From the NCBI GenBank assembly GCA_039811865.1, contig JBDHZK010000017.1, positions 1 through 28,757 of the forward strand: 28,757 bases of DNA, written 5' to 3'. Shown here piece after piece: positions 21,164-28,757 of this stretch. The notes below the pieces were generated by a model that saw only the letters and a program-made list of their open reading frames with translations, did no database searches and had not been told where the DNA came from. The stretch comes from JBDHZK01 sp039811865. GTDB taxonomy: Bacteria > Actinomycetota > Actinomycetes > Propionibacteriales > Propionibacteriaceae. The translations under genes and the position numbers were made by a program. Within the stretch, counting starts at the first letter, position 1. The number at the start of each line of letters is the position of its first letter.

Positions 21164-22771
21164 ATGCCAAAGATCCTTCAGTTTGACGAGGCCGCGCGCC
21201 GCTCCCTGGAGCGGGGTGTGGACGTCCTCGCCAACACCGTGAAGGTGACCCTCGGCCCCAAGGGCCGCTACGTCGTCCTGGACAAGAAGTGGGGCGCTCC
21301 CACGATCACCAACGACGGCGTGACGGTGGCCAAGGAGGTGGAGCTCAGCGATCCCTACGAGAACCTGGGCGCCCAACTGGCCAAAGAGGTCGCCACCAAG
21401 ACCAACGATGTCGCCGGTGACGGCACCACGACCGCGACCGTCTTGGCGCAGGCGCTGGTGCATGAGGGCCTGCGGGCCGTCGCGTCCGGCGCCAACCCGG
21501 TCGGCCTCAAGCGCGGCATCGACGCGGCCGTTTCGGCCGTCGAGGACGCCCTGCGCGAGGCTTCTCGCGAGGTCGAGACGGCGGCCGACATGGCCAACGT
21601 CGCCACCATCTCGGCGCGCGATTCGCAGATCGGCGACCTGATCGCCGAGGCGTTCGACAAGGTCGGCAAGGACGGCGTGATCACCGTCGACGAGTCCCAG
21701 ACCTTCGGCACCGAGCTCGAGTTCACCGAGGGCATGCAGTTCGACAAGGGCTACATCTCGGGCTACTTCGTGACCGACCAGGACCGCCAGGAGGCCGTCC
21801 TGGAGGACCCGTACATCCTGATCAACTCCGGCAAGGTGTCGTCCATGAACGACCTGCTGCCCCTGTTGGAGAAGGTCATCGGGGCCGGCGGGACGCTGTT
21901 CATCGTGGCCGAAGATGTTGACGGCGAGGCGCTGTCGACGCTGGTCGTGAACAAGATCCGCGGCACGTTCACCTCCGTCGCCGTCAAGGCGCCGGCCTTC
22001 GGCGACCGTCGCAAGGCCATGCTGGAGGACATCGCGATCCTCACCGGCGGCAAGGTCGTTTCGCCCGATGTCGGCCTCAAGCTCGACCAGGTCGGCCTGG
22101 ACGTCCTGGGTCGCGCGCGTCGGGTGGTCGTCACCAAGGACAACACGACGATCGTCGACGGCGCCGGTTCTCCCGAGGAGGTCGCGGCTCGCGTCGCGCA
22201 ACTGCGCGCCGAGATCGAGCGGACCGACTCCGAATGGGACCGCGAGAAGCTGCAGGAGCGGGTCGCCAAGCTCGCCGGTGGCGTCTGCGTGATCAAGGTC
22301 GGCGCCGCCACCGAGGTGGAGCTGAAGGAGAAGAAGCACCGCATCGAGGACGCCGTGTCGGCCACCCGCGCGGCCATCGAGGAGGGCATCGTCGCCGGTG
22401 GCGGCTCCGCCCTGGTGCATGCGGCGGCCGTCTTGGCCGACGGGCTCGGCAAGTCCGGAGACGAGAAGGCCGGCGTCCAGATCGTGGCCAAGGCCGCGGT
22501 CGAACCGCTGCGCTGGATCGCCGAGAACGGCGGCGAGCCGGGCTACGTCATCGTCTCCAAGGTCGCCGAGTTGCCCGCCGGCAGCGGCTACAACGCGGCC
22601 ACCGGCGTGTATGAGGACCTGATCGCGGCCGGTGTCATCGACCCGGTCAAGGTCACCCGCTCGGCGCTGGCCAACGCGGCGTCCATTGCGTCCTTGTTGC
22701 TGACCACCGAGACCCTGGTGGTCGAGAAGCCGGCCGAGGACGAGGACGAGGGCCACGGCCACAAGCACTGA
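21164..22771 (+). CDS. groEL: Chaperonin GroEL (GroEL1-type, His-rich tail)
   Basis: GroEL is the ATP-driven folding chamber. The 535-residue protein has VTLGPKGRYVVLDKKWGAP, TNDGVTVAKE, the ATPase loop AGDGTTTATVLAQALV with the catalytic Asp, and the signature segment near AATEVELKEKKHRIEDA. Instead of the usual Gly-Gly-Met repeats the tail reads EDEDEGHGHKH. A His-rich tail and linkage to groES are the marks of the GroEL1 paralogue in actinobacteria, which usually have a second, essential GroEL2 elsewhere. ATG 21164 has AAGGAAG four bases upstream. The transcript likely ends at the hairpin 22795-22820. Confidence 0.98.
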   Translation: MPKILQFDEAARRSLERGVDVLANTVKVTLGPKGRYVVLDKKWGAPTITNDGVTVAKEVELSDPYENLGAQLAKEVATKTNDVAGDGTTTATVLAQALVHEGLRAVASGANPVGLKRGIDAAVSAVEDALREASREVETAADMANVATISARDSQIGDLIAEAFDKVGKDGVITVDESQTFGTELEFTEGMQFDKGYISGYFVTDQDRQEAVLEDPYILINSGKVSSMNDLLPLLEKVIGAGGTLFIVAEDVDGEALSTLVVNKIRGTFTSVAVKAPAFGDRRKAMLEDIAILTGGKVVSPDVGLKLDQVGLDVLGRARRVVVTKDNTTIVDGAGSPEEVAARVAQLRAEIERTDSEWDREKLQERVAKLAGGVCVIKVGAATEVELKEKKHRIEDAVSATRAAIEEGIVAGGGSALVHAAAVLADGLGKSGDEKAGVQIVAKAAVEPLRWIAENGGEPGYVIVSKVAELPAGSGYNAATGVYEDLIAAGVIDPVKVTRSALANAASIASLLLTTETLVVEKPAEDEDEGHGHKH

Positions 22772-22794
22772 GGCACCAGCGGCGCAAACACTGC

Positions 22795-22820
22795 AGGAGG
22801 GTCCCTTTCGGGGCCCTCCT
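22795..22820 (+). terminator. groESL terminator hairpin
   Basis: AGGAGGGTCCC (22795-22805) pairs with GGGGCCCTCCT (22810-22820), one pair being a G-U wobble, around the loop TTTC. It starts 24 bases after the groEL stop. GTTGCGTTGT follows, a weak T-rich tail. Confidence 0.8.
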
Positions 22821-22876
22821 GTTGCGTTGTGGAGGTGGGTATCGCGGTGGACCATCTGGACCAGGCTTGGCCCCCG

Positions 22877-22974
22877 TCAGATGTGGAAACGTGCGGCCAG
22901 TCGTTGCCCCAGCCGGCCGGGCAAGGCGGAGATCGTTCGCGAGGCTGCCGTGCGCCGCAACTTTTCACACCTGA
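22877..22974. repeat. Long inverted-repeat element, copy 2 (related to 13245-13332)
   Basis: The 21-base arms 22877-22897 and 22954-22974 pair at 18 positions (one G-U) with three mismatches. The left arm carries GTGGAAACGTGCGGC (22883-22897), identical to the copy at 13246-13260. Inside, TTGCCC (22904-22909) pairs with GGGCAA (22919-22924). The interior block order GTTGCC then GGCGG matches copy 1. It lies between the groEL terminator and the mannosyltransferase promoter. Function is unknown. Confidence 0.68.
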
Positions 22975-23042
22975 GCCCCGTCCGGCCCAGAGGGCCACGC
23001 CCCGAGCGGCTCTCGATGCCGGGCTCACCGTGTGGGCGCCCC

Positions 23043-23055
23043 TAGGATGCGCGCC
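23043..23055 (+). promoter_or_regulatory. Predicted -10 box for leaderless transcript of the MptB-like gene
   Basis: TAGGAT (23043-23048) is followed by seven bases and ATG 23056. The spacing puts transcription start at the ATG. No ribosome-binding site is seen. The in-frame ATG at 23047 lies inside the -10 box and so is unlikely. Confidence 0.5.
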
Positions 23056-24642
23056 ATGACCCACGCGCAGTTGCGCCCGCGCGCGTCCCGAACCGCATCC
23101 CGAGCGCCGGAAGTGGCCTGGCTGGCCGGGGTCGTGGGGGCGGGAGGCTCCGCCCTGGTGGGCATCGGCGAGGTGGGCGTCGCCGCGGGGACGCCGGCGC
23201 TGGCGTTTGTGCCCGGGCTCGCGCAGGCAGCGAGCACGATCGGGCAGCCGGCTGGGCATGTGCTGGTCACCCTCGGCGTGGGCGTCTTGGCAATGGCGTG
23301 GTGGTGGTGCCGACCGGCCGCCTTGGGCGAGGCCCGTGAGGCATCCTCCCAACGCTTTGCGGACGGGGCCGCCCAGCGCCCGTTCCGCCGCGGACGTCCG
23401 TGGCTGCTGCTGCTCGTGGCTTGGTGCGCGCCGCTGCTGCTGGCGCCGCCCGTCCTGAGCCGGGACGCCTGGCTGTATGCCGACCTGGGCTGGATGGTTA
23501 CGCGGGGAATCGATCCCTATGTGGTCGGGCTGGCGAAGGGCGGGGGGCCGTTCGCCGCCTCCATCGACGCCTTCTGGGCCGGGCACACCGTCGCCTACCC
23601 GCCGCTGAGCCTGCAGACCGCGGGGCTGGTCGTCGGGCTCACCGGGGCGCACCCGTACTGGTCGGTGGTCGCGATGCGACTGCCGGCGCTGGTCGCCGTT
23701 GCCGCCCTGCTGTGGTGCGTGCCGCGCCTGGCGACCCGCCTGGGCGGTGACCCTGATCTGGCCACCTGGCTCGGCGTGGCCAGCCCGTTGGTCGTCCTGC
23801 ACTTCGTCGGCGGCGCCCACAACGACGCGCCGATGGCGGCGCTGGCTGTCGTTGCCGCCTTGCTGGCCACGAGGGCCCTTCCGGGGGGCAAGGAGTCCCT
23901 GACCGTGAGCCTCGGCCTGGCGCCCGCGATCGTCGGCGTGGCGATGTGCTTCAAGCAGCCCGCGGGTCTGGCCGTGTTGGCCGCCGCAGGCATTCCGATC
24001 GCCGCGCGCCTGGCCGAAGCGCCGTTGGGGCGGCGGCTGTGGTTGCTCGGCTGGCGCGCCGGGGTGGCCGCGATCGTGGCGCTGGCCACGTTCGCCCTGG
24101 TCAGCGCAGCTACGGGGCTCGGATTCGGCTGGACGCGCGCCGTCGACGTGATGGGCTTGGCCGGGACCCTCGCCCCCGCCTACCTGCTGTTCGAACTCGC
24201 CTCCCACTTGGCCGCCGCCCTCGGGACGAACGCCGAGCCGCTGCGTCCGGTAGTGGCCCTGGCCTCCAACGTGGCGGTTGTGGCGGGGCTGGCGTGGGCG
24301 GTGATCGCGGGCTCGCGGCGTCCGGTTCGGGCCACTGGCTGGGCTGCGGCGGCGCTGGTCGTGCTCGGCCAGGTGCTCTACCCGTGGTACCTGGTTTGGT
24401 CGGTCATCTTCGTGGTCGTCGACCGGCCCGGGCGCAAGACCCGACGGCTGCTGATCGCGGGCCTGGCCTGGCTGCTGCTGGCGCACACCGTGCAAACGGC
24501 CACCCTCTGGCCGATGTACGCGTGCGCGTTCGGTGCGGCGGCCGTCGTGTGGCTGGTCATCCGCCGCGGCCGAACCGACAGCTTGGGCGCGTCGGACGAC
24601 TCAATGGCAGGATCTGGGAATGCGGGTAGCGGTCGGGGGTAG
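23056..24642 (+). CDS. Multi-spanning membrane mannosyltransferase, MptB-like
   Basis: The 528-residue protein has about a dozen hydrophobic segments. Its conserved features are those of polyprenol-phosphate-mannose-using GT-C enzymes: an early SRDAWLYADLGWMVTRGIDP loop with the acidic residues that bind the donor, VAYPPLSLQ, and GGAHNDAPMAAL. These fit MptB-type alpha-1,6-mannosyltransferases, which extend lipomannan at the outer face of the membrane. ATG 23056 is chosen from the -10 box just before it; ATG 23047 and GTG 23032 are in frame but less likely. Its last 23 bases overlap the next gene. The acceptor and exact product are inference. Confidence 0.8.
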   Translation: MTHAQLRPRASRTASRAPEVAWLAGVVGAGGSALVGIGEVGVAAGTPALAFVPGLAQAASTIGQPAGHVLVTLGVGVLAMAWWWCRPAALGEAREASSQRFADGAAQRPFRRGRPWLLLLVAWCAPLLLAPPVLSRDAWLYADLGWMVTRGIDPYVVGLAKGGGPFAASIDAFWAGHTVAYPPLSLQTAGLVVGLTGAHPYWSVVAMRLPALVAVAALLWCVPRLATRLGGDPDLATWLGVASPLVVLHFVGGAHNDAPMAALAVVAALLATRALPGGKESLTVSLGLAPAIVGVAMCFKQPAGLAVLAAAGIPIAARLAEAPLGRRLWLLGWRAGVAAIVALATFALVSAATGLGFGWTRAVDVMGLAGTLAPAYLLFELASHLAAALGTNAEPLRPVVALASNVAVVAGLAWAVIAGSRRPVRATGWAAAALVVLGQVLYPWYLVWSVIFVVVDRPGRKTRRLLIAGLAWLLLAHTVQTATLWPMYACAFGAAAVVWLVIRRGRTDSLGASDDSMAGSGNAGSGRG

Positions 24643-25498
24643 TTCGGGTCTGTTGGGGACGGCGCTGGTCCAGCGTCTGCGACGCACCGGTCACCAGGTG
24701 GTGAAGCTGGTGCGGGGGGCAGCGGACAGCCCCGACGAGCGTGCCTGGAGCATTGAGGCGGGCCGAATCGACGGCCCGGGGCTCACCGACGTGGACGCCG
24801 TGGTGAACCTCGCCGGCGCGGGTATCGCCGACGCCCGCTGGACGTCCGCCCGCAAGGACGAACTGCGTCGTTCGAGAATCACCAGCACCCTCACGGTCGT
24901 GGACGCCCTCGAGCCCGACGGGCGTTGCCGGCGCTTCCTGTCCGGCTCGGCGATCGGCTTCTACGGGGACGCCGGCGCCGCCTTCGTCACAGAGGACTCT
25001 CCGCCCGGAGCCGGCTTCCTCGCCGACCTCGTCGTCGACTGGGAGGACGCCGCCGCGCACGCCCCCGTCCCCACCGCGTTCCTGCGCACCGGCAACGTCC
25101 TCACCAAGCACGGCGGCTTCCTCGGCAAGCAACGGCCGCTGTTCGCGGCCGGTCTGGGTGGGCGGTTCGGGGACGGCCGCCAGTACCTGTCGTGGATCGC
25201 CGAAGCCGACTGGGTGAGCGCGGTGGTGCACCTGCTGACCAGCGAGCTCGCCGGTCCGGTCAATCTCGTGGCGCCCTATCCCGTGACGAACACCGAGTTC
25301 ACGGCCGTGTTCGCCAAGGCGTTGCATCGGCCGGCGCTCCTGCCGGTGCCGCTGCCGGCCGTCCGGGCACTGTTCGGCCCGGAGCTGGTGGACGAGGCGA
25401 TGCTCGGTAGCATCCGCGCCCGCCCCACCCGGCTTTTGGCCGACGGGTTCGACTTCGCCTATCCGCAGTTGCCGCAGGCACTCGCGGCCGTCGCCTGA
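24620..25498 (+). CDS. TIGR01777-family NAD(P)-dependent epimerase-like protein
   Basis: The 292-residue protein is an extended short-chain dehydrogenase. It starts with the nucleotide loop MRVAVGGSSGLLGTALVQRL, has VDAVVNLAGAGIAD after the first half-barrel, GSAIGFYGD where the family has its conserved tyrosine, and the C-terminal AMLGSIRARPTRLLADGF. This matches the YfcH/SDR39U1 group, sometimes called cell-division inhibitor SulA-like without good evidence; the reaction is unknown. ATG 24620 overlaps the previous gene by 23 bases in another frame and has GGCAGGA seven bases upstream. Longer readings of this frame run through the mannosyltransferase end and are unlikely. Confidence 0.88.
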   Translation: MRVAVGGSSGLLGTALVQRLRRTGHQVVKLVRGAADSPDERAWSIEAGRIDGPGLTDVDAVVNLAGAGIADARWTSARKDELRRSRITSTLTVVDALEPDGRCRRFLSGSAIGFYGDAGAAFVTEDSPPGAGFLADLVVDWEDAAAHAPVPTAFLRTGNVLTKHGGFLGKQRPLFAAGLGGRFGDGRQYLSWIAEADWVSAVVHLLTSELAGPVNLVAPYPVTNTEFTAVFAKALHRPALLPVPLPAVRALFGPELVDEAMLGSIRARPTRLLADGFDFAYPQLPQALAAVA

Positions 25499-25513
25499 GT
25501 GGCCGGTCCACGA

Positions 25514-25538
25514 CCGATCGGGCCGCGAGGCGGATCGG
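25514..25538. terminator. Possible terminator hairpin before guaB
   Basis: CCGATC (25514-25519) pairs with GATCGG (25533-25538); inside, GCC pairs with GGC around a GCGA tetraloop. It begins 15 bases after the preceding stop. There is no U-tract. Confidence 0.4.
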
Positions 25539-25584
25539 CCGACGCTATTACCATGTGTCCCACTCACGAGAGGATGCCTTGCCG

Positions 25585-27108
25585 ATGACCGATGGCGGAC
25601 TGACCCCGTCCGGAGTGCCCACCGCTTTCGAGACCCTCGGACTCACGTTCGACGATGTCTTGTTGCAGCCCAACGAGAGCGACGTCATTCCCTCCGAGGC
25701 GGACACCAGTTCGTGGGTGTCGCGCCGGATTCGGGTCAAGGTGCCGCTGTTGAGTTCGGCCATGGACACCGTGACCGAGCATCGGATGGCGATCGCCATG
25801 GCCCGCGAGGGCGGCCTGGGCATCCTGCACCGCAACATGCCGCTGGAGGAGCAGGCCCACCAGGTCGATCGGGTGAAGCGCTCCGAGGCCGGCATGGTGG
25901 ACGAACCGATCACCATCTCGCCCGACGCCACGATCCGCGAGGTGGACGAACTTTGCGGCCAGTACCGCATCTCCGGCGTCCCGGTGGTCGATGAGGACAT
26001 GCAGTTGCTCGGCATCGTGACCAACCGCGACATGCGCTTCGAGGACGACCCGCACCGCAACGTGGGCGAGGTCATGACGAAGATGCCGCTGGTCACCGGG
26101 CCGGTCGGGATCAAGCCGGAAGAGGCGCTGAAGCTGCTGGCGCAGCACAAGATCGAAAAGCTTCCGCTGGTGGACGACCGGGGACGGCTGCGCGGGCTGA
26201 TCACGCTGAAGGACTTCGTCAAGTCCGGCAAGTACCCCAACGCCTCCAAGGACGAGCAGGGCAGGCTGCGCATCGGCGCCGCCGTCGGCTTCTACGGGGA
26301 CGCCTGGGAGCGGGCGATGGCGCTGGTCGAGGAGGGTGTCGACTGCCTGGTCGTCGACACCGCGCACGGTCACAGCCACGGGGTGATCGACATGATCCGG
26401 CGGCTGAAGGCCGAGCCGCTTGCGGCCGGGGTCGATGTGATCGGCGGCAACGTCGCCACCTATGCCGGTGCGAAGGCGCTCGTCGAGGCGGGTGCCGACG
26501 GCGTCAAGGTGGGCGTCGGTCCGGGTTCGATCTGCACCACCCGAGTGGTCGCGGGAGTGGGCGTCCCGCAGGTGACGGCGATTCACGCGGCGGCGCAGGC
26601 GTGCCGGCCGGCTGGCGTCCCGGTGATCGGAGACGGCGGCCTGCAGTACTCCGGAGACATCGCCAAGGCGCTGGTCGCCGGCGCCGACACGGTCATGCTC
26701 GGTTCGCTGTTGGCCGGCTGTGAGGAGTCGCCGGGCGAACTCGTCTTCATCAACGGCAAGCAGTACAAGTCCTACCGGGGCATGGGATCACTAGGGGCGA
26801 TGGCCGCGCGCGGACGACGGGCGTCCTACTCGAAGGACCGCTATTTTCAAAGCGACGTGACTTCCGACGACAAGCTGATCCCGGAGGGGATCGAGGGCCA
26901 GGTCGCCTACCGCGGGCCCTTGTCGGCGGTCGCCTATCAGCTCGTCGGCGGGCTGCGGCAGTCGATGTTCTACACCGGAGCCTCGACCATTGCCGAACTG
27001 CATGCGCGCGGCCGGTTCGTCCGGATCACGTCGGCGGGCCTGCGCGAGTCGCACCCGCACGACATCCAGATGACCATCGAGGCGCCCAACTACTCGCCGA
27101 GCACCTAG
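25585..27108 (+). CDS. guaB: Inosine-5'-monophosphate dehydrogenase
   Basis: GuaB oxidises IMP to XMP with NAD+, the first step from IMP to guanine nucleotides. The 507-residue protein has the N-terminal LTFDDVLLQP, SSAMDTVTE, two CBS domains inserted at about residues 110-215, VVDTAHGHS, GGNVAT, the catalytic loop VGVGPGSICTTR with Cys317, DGGLQYSGDIAKAL, and the flap around RGMGSLGAM. ATG 25585 is chosen because the family N-terminus follows, with GAGAGGA ten bases upstream; GTG 25555 would add ten residues. A possible -10 box TACCAT lies at 25549-25554. guaB3 follows after 64 bases. Confidence 0.97.
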   Translation: MTDGGLTPSGVPTAFETLGLTFDDVLLQPNESDVIPSEADTSSWVSRRIRVKVPLLSSAMDTVTEHRMAIAMAREGGLGILHRNMPLEEQAHQVDRVKRSEAGMVDEPITISPDATIREVDELCGQYRISGVPVVDEDMQLLGIVTNRDMRFEDDPHRNVGEVMTKMPLVTGPVGIKPEEALKLLAQHKIEKLPLVDDRGRLRGLITLKDFVKSGKYPNASKDEQGRLRIGAAVGFYGDAWERAMALVEEGVDCLVVDTAHGHSHGVIDMIRRLKAEPLAAGVDVIGGNVATYAGAKALVEAGADGVKVGVGPGSICTTRVVAGVGVPQVTAIHAAAQACRPAGVPVIGDGGLQYSGDIAKALVAGADTVMLGSLLAGCEESPGELVFINGKQYKSYRGMGSLGAMAARGRRASYSKDRYFQSDVTSDDKLIPEGIEGQVAYRGPLSAVAYQLVGGLRQSMFYTGASTIAELHARGRFVRITSAGLRESHPHDIQMTIEAPNYSPST

Positions 27109-27113
27109 GGTCG

Positions 27114-27148
27114 GGTAGCGGAGGTAGCGGACGTCCGGTCCCGGACGT
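27114..27148. promoter_or_regulatory. Tandem 9-mer and perfect palindrome between guaB and guaB3
   Basis: GGTAGCGGA is repeated head to tail (27114-27122, 27123-27131). It runs into ACGTCCGG-TC-CCGGACGT (27131-27148), a perfect dyad with eight-base arms. This could be an operator or a hairpin that adjusts guaB3 expression. No regulator is implied by sequence. Confidence 0.4.
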
Positions 27149-27172
27149 GCCCCGGACAAACCAAGGAACGCC

Positions 27173-28279
27173 ATGATCGAGATCGGCCGCTCCAAGCGGG
27201 CCACGCGGGTTTACGGGTTCGACGACATCGCCGTCGTCCCGACCCGGCGAACGCGCGGCACCGAGGAGGTCAACCTCACTTACCGCATCGACGCGCTGAC
27301 GCTCGACTTCCCGTTCATCGCCGCGCCGATGGACTCGGTGATGTCGCCGGCCACCGCCATCGCCTTGGGGCAACTGGGCGGGCTCGGCGTTCTGAACCTG
27401 GAGGGGTTGTGGACGCGCTACGACGATCCGACGCCGCTGCTGGCCGAGCTGGCCAGGATCGAGGAGGCGCCCGCCGCCACCAGGCGGATGCAGGAGATCT
27501 ACGCCGAACCGATCAAGGCGGAGCTGATCACTGAGCGCATGCGCCAGATTCGTGAGGCCGGCGTCCCGGTGGCCGGATCCCTCTCGCCGTCGCACACCCG
27601 CGAGTTCGCGGGCACGGTGGAGGCGGCGGGGGTCGACTTCTTCGTGATCCGTGGGACGACCGTCTCGGCCGAGCACGTGTCGTCCACCGCGGAGCCGCTG
27701 AACCTCAAGGAGTTCATCTACGCCCTGGACGTCCCGGTGATCGTCGGCGGTTGCGCCACCTACCAGGCCGCCTTGCACCTGATGCGGACCGGCGCCGCGG
27801 GCGTCCTGGTCGGCTTCGGTGGCGGCGCAATGGGCAAGCAACGAAACATTCTCGGCGTGGAAGTACCGATGGCCTCCGCCCTCGCGGACGTCGCCGAGGC
27901 GCGCCGGGACTACCTGGACGAGTCCGGCGGACGCTACGTCCACGTCATCGCAGACGGTGCGCTGGGTCGCTCCGGCGACATCGCCAAGGCAATCGCCTGC
28001 GGCGCGGACGCGGTCATGCTCGGCACACCTTTGGCCCGGGCGGCCGAAGCCCCGGGCGGCGGCTACCACTGGGGCGCGGAGGCGTGGCATCCCACGCTGC
28101 CCCGCGGCGAGCGGGTGAAGTTTCGCACGGTTGGCTCCCTCGAGGAGATCGTTCTCGGACCCTCGCACGCGCCGGACGGGACGATGAACCTGGTCGGGGC
28201 CCTGCGCCGCGCCATGGCCACGACCGGGTACTCCGAGGTCAAGGAGTTCCAGCGCGTCGAGCTGGTCGTCCATCTGTGA
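27173..28279 (+). CDS. guaB3: GuaB3-family IMP dehydrogenase-related protein
   Basis: The 368-residue protein is an IMPDH/GMP-reductase barrel without CBS domains. It keeps YGFDDIAVVPTRRTR, AAPMDSVMSP, LGGLGVLN, GTTVSAEHV, DVPVIVGGCATYQAALHLMRTGAAGVLVG and GRYVHVIADG. The catalytic-cysteine loop of true IMPDHs (GPGSICTTR) is replaced by VGFGGGAMGKQ, with no cysteine. Mycobacterial GuaB3 (Rv3410c) likewise lacks it, and only GuaB2 there was found active as an IMPDH. A regulatory or different catalytic role is therefore more likely. ATG 27173 has AAGGAA four bases upstream. The stop overlaps the chorismate mutase start as GTGA. Confidence 0.93.
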   Translation: MIEIGRSKRATRVYGFDDIAVVPTRRTRGTEEVNLTYRIDALTLDFPFIAAPMDSVMSPATAIALGQLGGLGVLNLEGLWTRYDDPTPLLAELARIEEAPAATRRMQEIYAEPIKAELITERMRQIREAGVPVAGSLSPSHTREFAGTVEAAGVDFFVIRGTTVSAEHVSSTAEPLNLKEFIYALDVPVIVGGCATYQAALHLMRTGAAGVLVGFGGGAMGKQRNILGVEVPMASALADVAEARRDYLDESGGRYVHVIADGALGRSGDIAKAIACGADAVMLGTPLARAAEAPGGGYHWGAEAWHPTLPRGERVKFRTVGSLEEIVLGPSHAPDGTMNLVGALRRAMATTGYSEVKEFQRVELVVHL

Positions 28280-28650
28280 GCGAGCCGGGCCAACGAGACG
28301 GCGGCGACCTGGGGGGGCGAGCCGGGGCCGACGGGTCACGCGAAGGCAGCGACCTGCAGGCAGGCACCCACCCGGAGCTGGCGCGGCTGCGCGACAGCAT
28401 CGACAATATGGACGCCGCGATCATCTACCTGCTCGCCGAACGGTTCAAGGTGACCCAGCGGGTCGGTTACCTCAAGGCTGAGTTGGCGCTCCCGCCGGCG
28501 GATCCTGCCCGTGAGGCCGAGCAGATCCAGCGGCTGCGCCGCCTCGCCGAGCAAGCCCACCTGGACCCGGAGTTCGCCGAGAAGTTCCTCAACTTCATCG
28601 TCCGCGAGGTCGTCCGGCACCACCAAGCCATCGCCCAGGGCCAGGAGTAG
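28276..28650 (+). CDS. Chorismate mutase, AroQ type
   Basis: Chorismate mutase converts chorismate to prephenate on the way to phenylalanine and tyrosine. The 124-residue protein has the AroQ helical pattern: ELARLRDSIDNMDAAIIYLLAERFKV, with the active-site Arg in LRDSID and in AERFK, then VGYLKAE, and the C-terminal helix FLNFIVREVVRHHQ. It is cytosolic: about 30 low-complexity Gly/Asp/Arg residues come first, without signal peptide character. GTG 28276 overlaps the guaB3 stop as GTGA and is the only well-placed start before the conserved region; ATG 28408 is too late. Placement behind guaB3 is probably an actinobacterial arrangement without metabolic meaning. Confidence 0.88.
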   Translation: MSEPGQRDGGDLGGRAGADGSREGSDLQAGTHPELARLRDSIDNMDAAIIYLLAERFKVTQRVGYLKAELALPPADPAREAEQIQRLRRLAEQAHLDPEFAEKFLNFIVREVVRHHQAIAQGQE

Positions 28651-28699
28651 GCCGCCGCCCACGCCTCTCGCTCTCGGGCCGGCCCCGCCCACTTGCGCC

Positions 28700-28757
28700 G
28701 TCCTCGGTGAGGGCTTCTCTTCACCGTTGAGGGCTTCTGTTGAGGGGGAGTCCTCGG
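28700..28757. repeat. Direct repeats at right window edge
   Basis: TGAGGGCTTCTCTT (28708-28721) and TGAGGGCTTCTGTT (28728-28741) are 20 bases apart and differ at one base. GTCCTCGG occurs at 28700-28707 and again at 28750-28757, suggesting a 50-base period that may continue beyond the window. No gene is seen after 28650. Confidence 0.5.

Noticed and set aside
20708..22855. A 715-codon open frame antisense to groES-groEL
   Set aside because: It covers the CIRCE promoter and both chaperonin genes, and its product has the composition of an antisense shadow with no recognisable domain.
22588..24495. A 635-codon minus-strand open frame
   Set aside because: It is antisense to groEL's end, the intergenic element and the mannosyltransferase; the product is dominated by Arg, Gly, Gln and Pro with no domain.

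Overview
The window looks like chromosome of a high-GC Gram-positive bacterium (Actinomycetota). It probably belongs to the Propionibacteriales/Propionibacteriaceae, but that placement is inference. The support is the very high GC with strong third-position GC bias, a GroES-GroEL1 pair whose GroEL ends in a His-rich tail, GuaB next to a GuaB3-type paralogue, MgtA- and MptB-like mannosyltransferases, a class I CoaA close to the mycobacterial one, frequent GTG starts and promoters of the leaderless type. No rRNA, tRNA, CRISPR array, insertion sequence or phage gene was seen. Most of the window is housekeeping; the unexplained material is in the gaps between genes.

Layout: (1) 1-2754: the 3' part of a lipase-like gene that may be a secreted effector, then a MarR regulator divergent from a PLP aminotransferase, with a perfect palindrome between them. 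(2) 2768-7435: coaA divergent from a glmS-acpS-nnrED operon (amino-sugar supply, acyl-carrier activation, repair of damaged NAD(P)H). (3) 7436-8156: a small membrane protein of unknown role behind a repeat-like sequence. (4) 8157-11742: mannitol uptake and oxidation, mtlA (IICBA) and mtlD, behind a 440-base leader full of dyads, ending in a strong hairpin. (5) 11857-13032: an MgtA-like mannosyltransferase on the minus strand. (6) 13517-18330: a tightly packed operon of a GNAT-TsaE fusion, tsaB, rimI, tsaD, a Nudix hydrolase and a methyltransferase. The tsa genes make the t6A base of tRNA, together with a TsaC not seen here. (7) 18407-20600: on the minus strand, a secreted DUF348-G5-RlpA cell-wall protein and a GH13 glucosidase-type enzyme. 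(8) 20685-22820: groES-groEL under two CIRCE operators with a terminator. (9) 23056-25498: an MptB-like membrane mannosyltransferase and a TIGR01777-family SDR protein. (10) 25585-28650: guaB, guaB3 and chorismate mutase.

The most unusual signal is non-coding. Two gaps, 13245-13332 and 22877-22974, hold related elements of about 90 bases. Each opens with the same 15-base left arm, closes with an inverted copy of it and carries similar interior blocks (GTTGCC, then GGCGG). The first is also flanked by two palindromes built on GTTCCCGCRGGAAC. They could be structured RNAs or small MITE-like mobile elements; the sequence alone does not decide. Further points are three genes with a -10 box placed 6-7 bases before the ATG, the dyad-rich mtlA leader, and an Rpf-like stalk joined to an RlpA catalytic domain.
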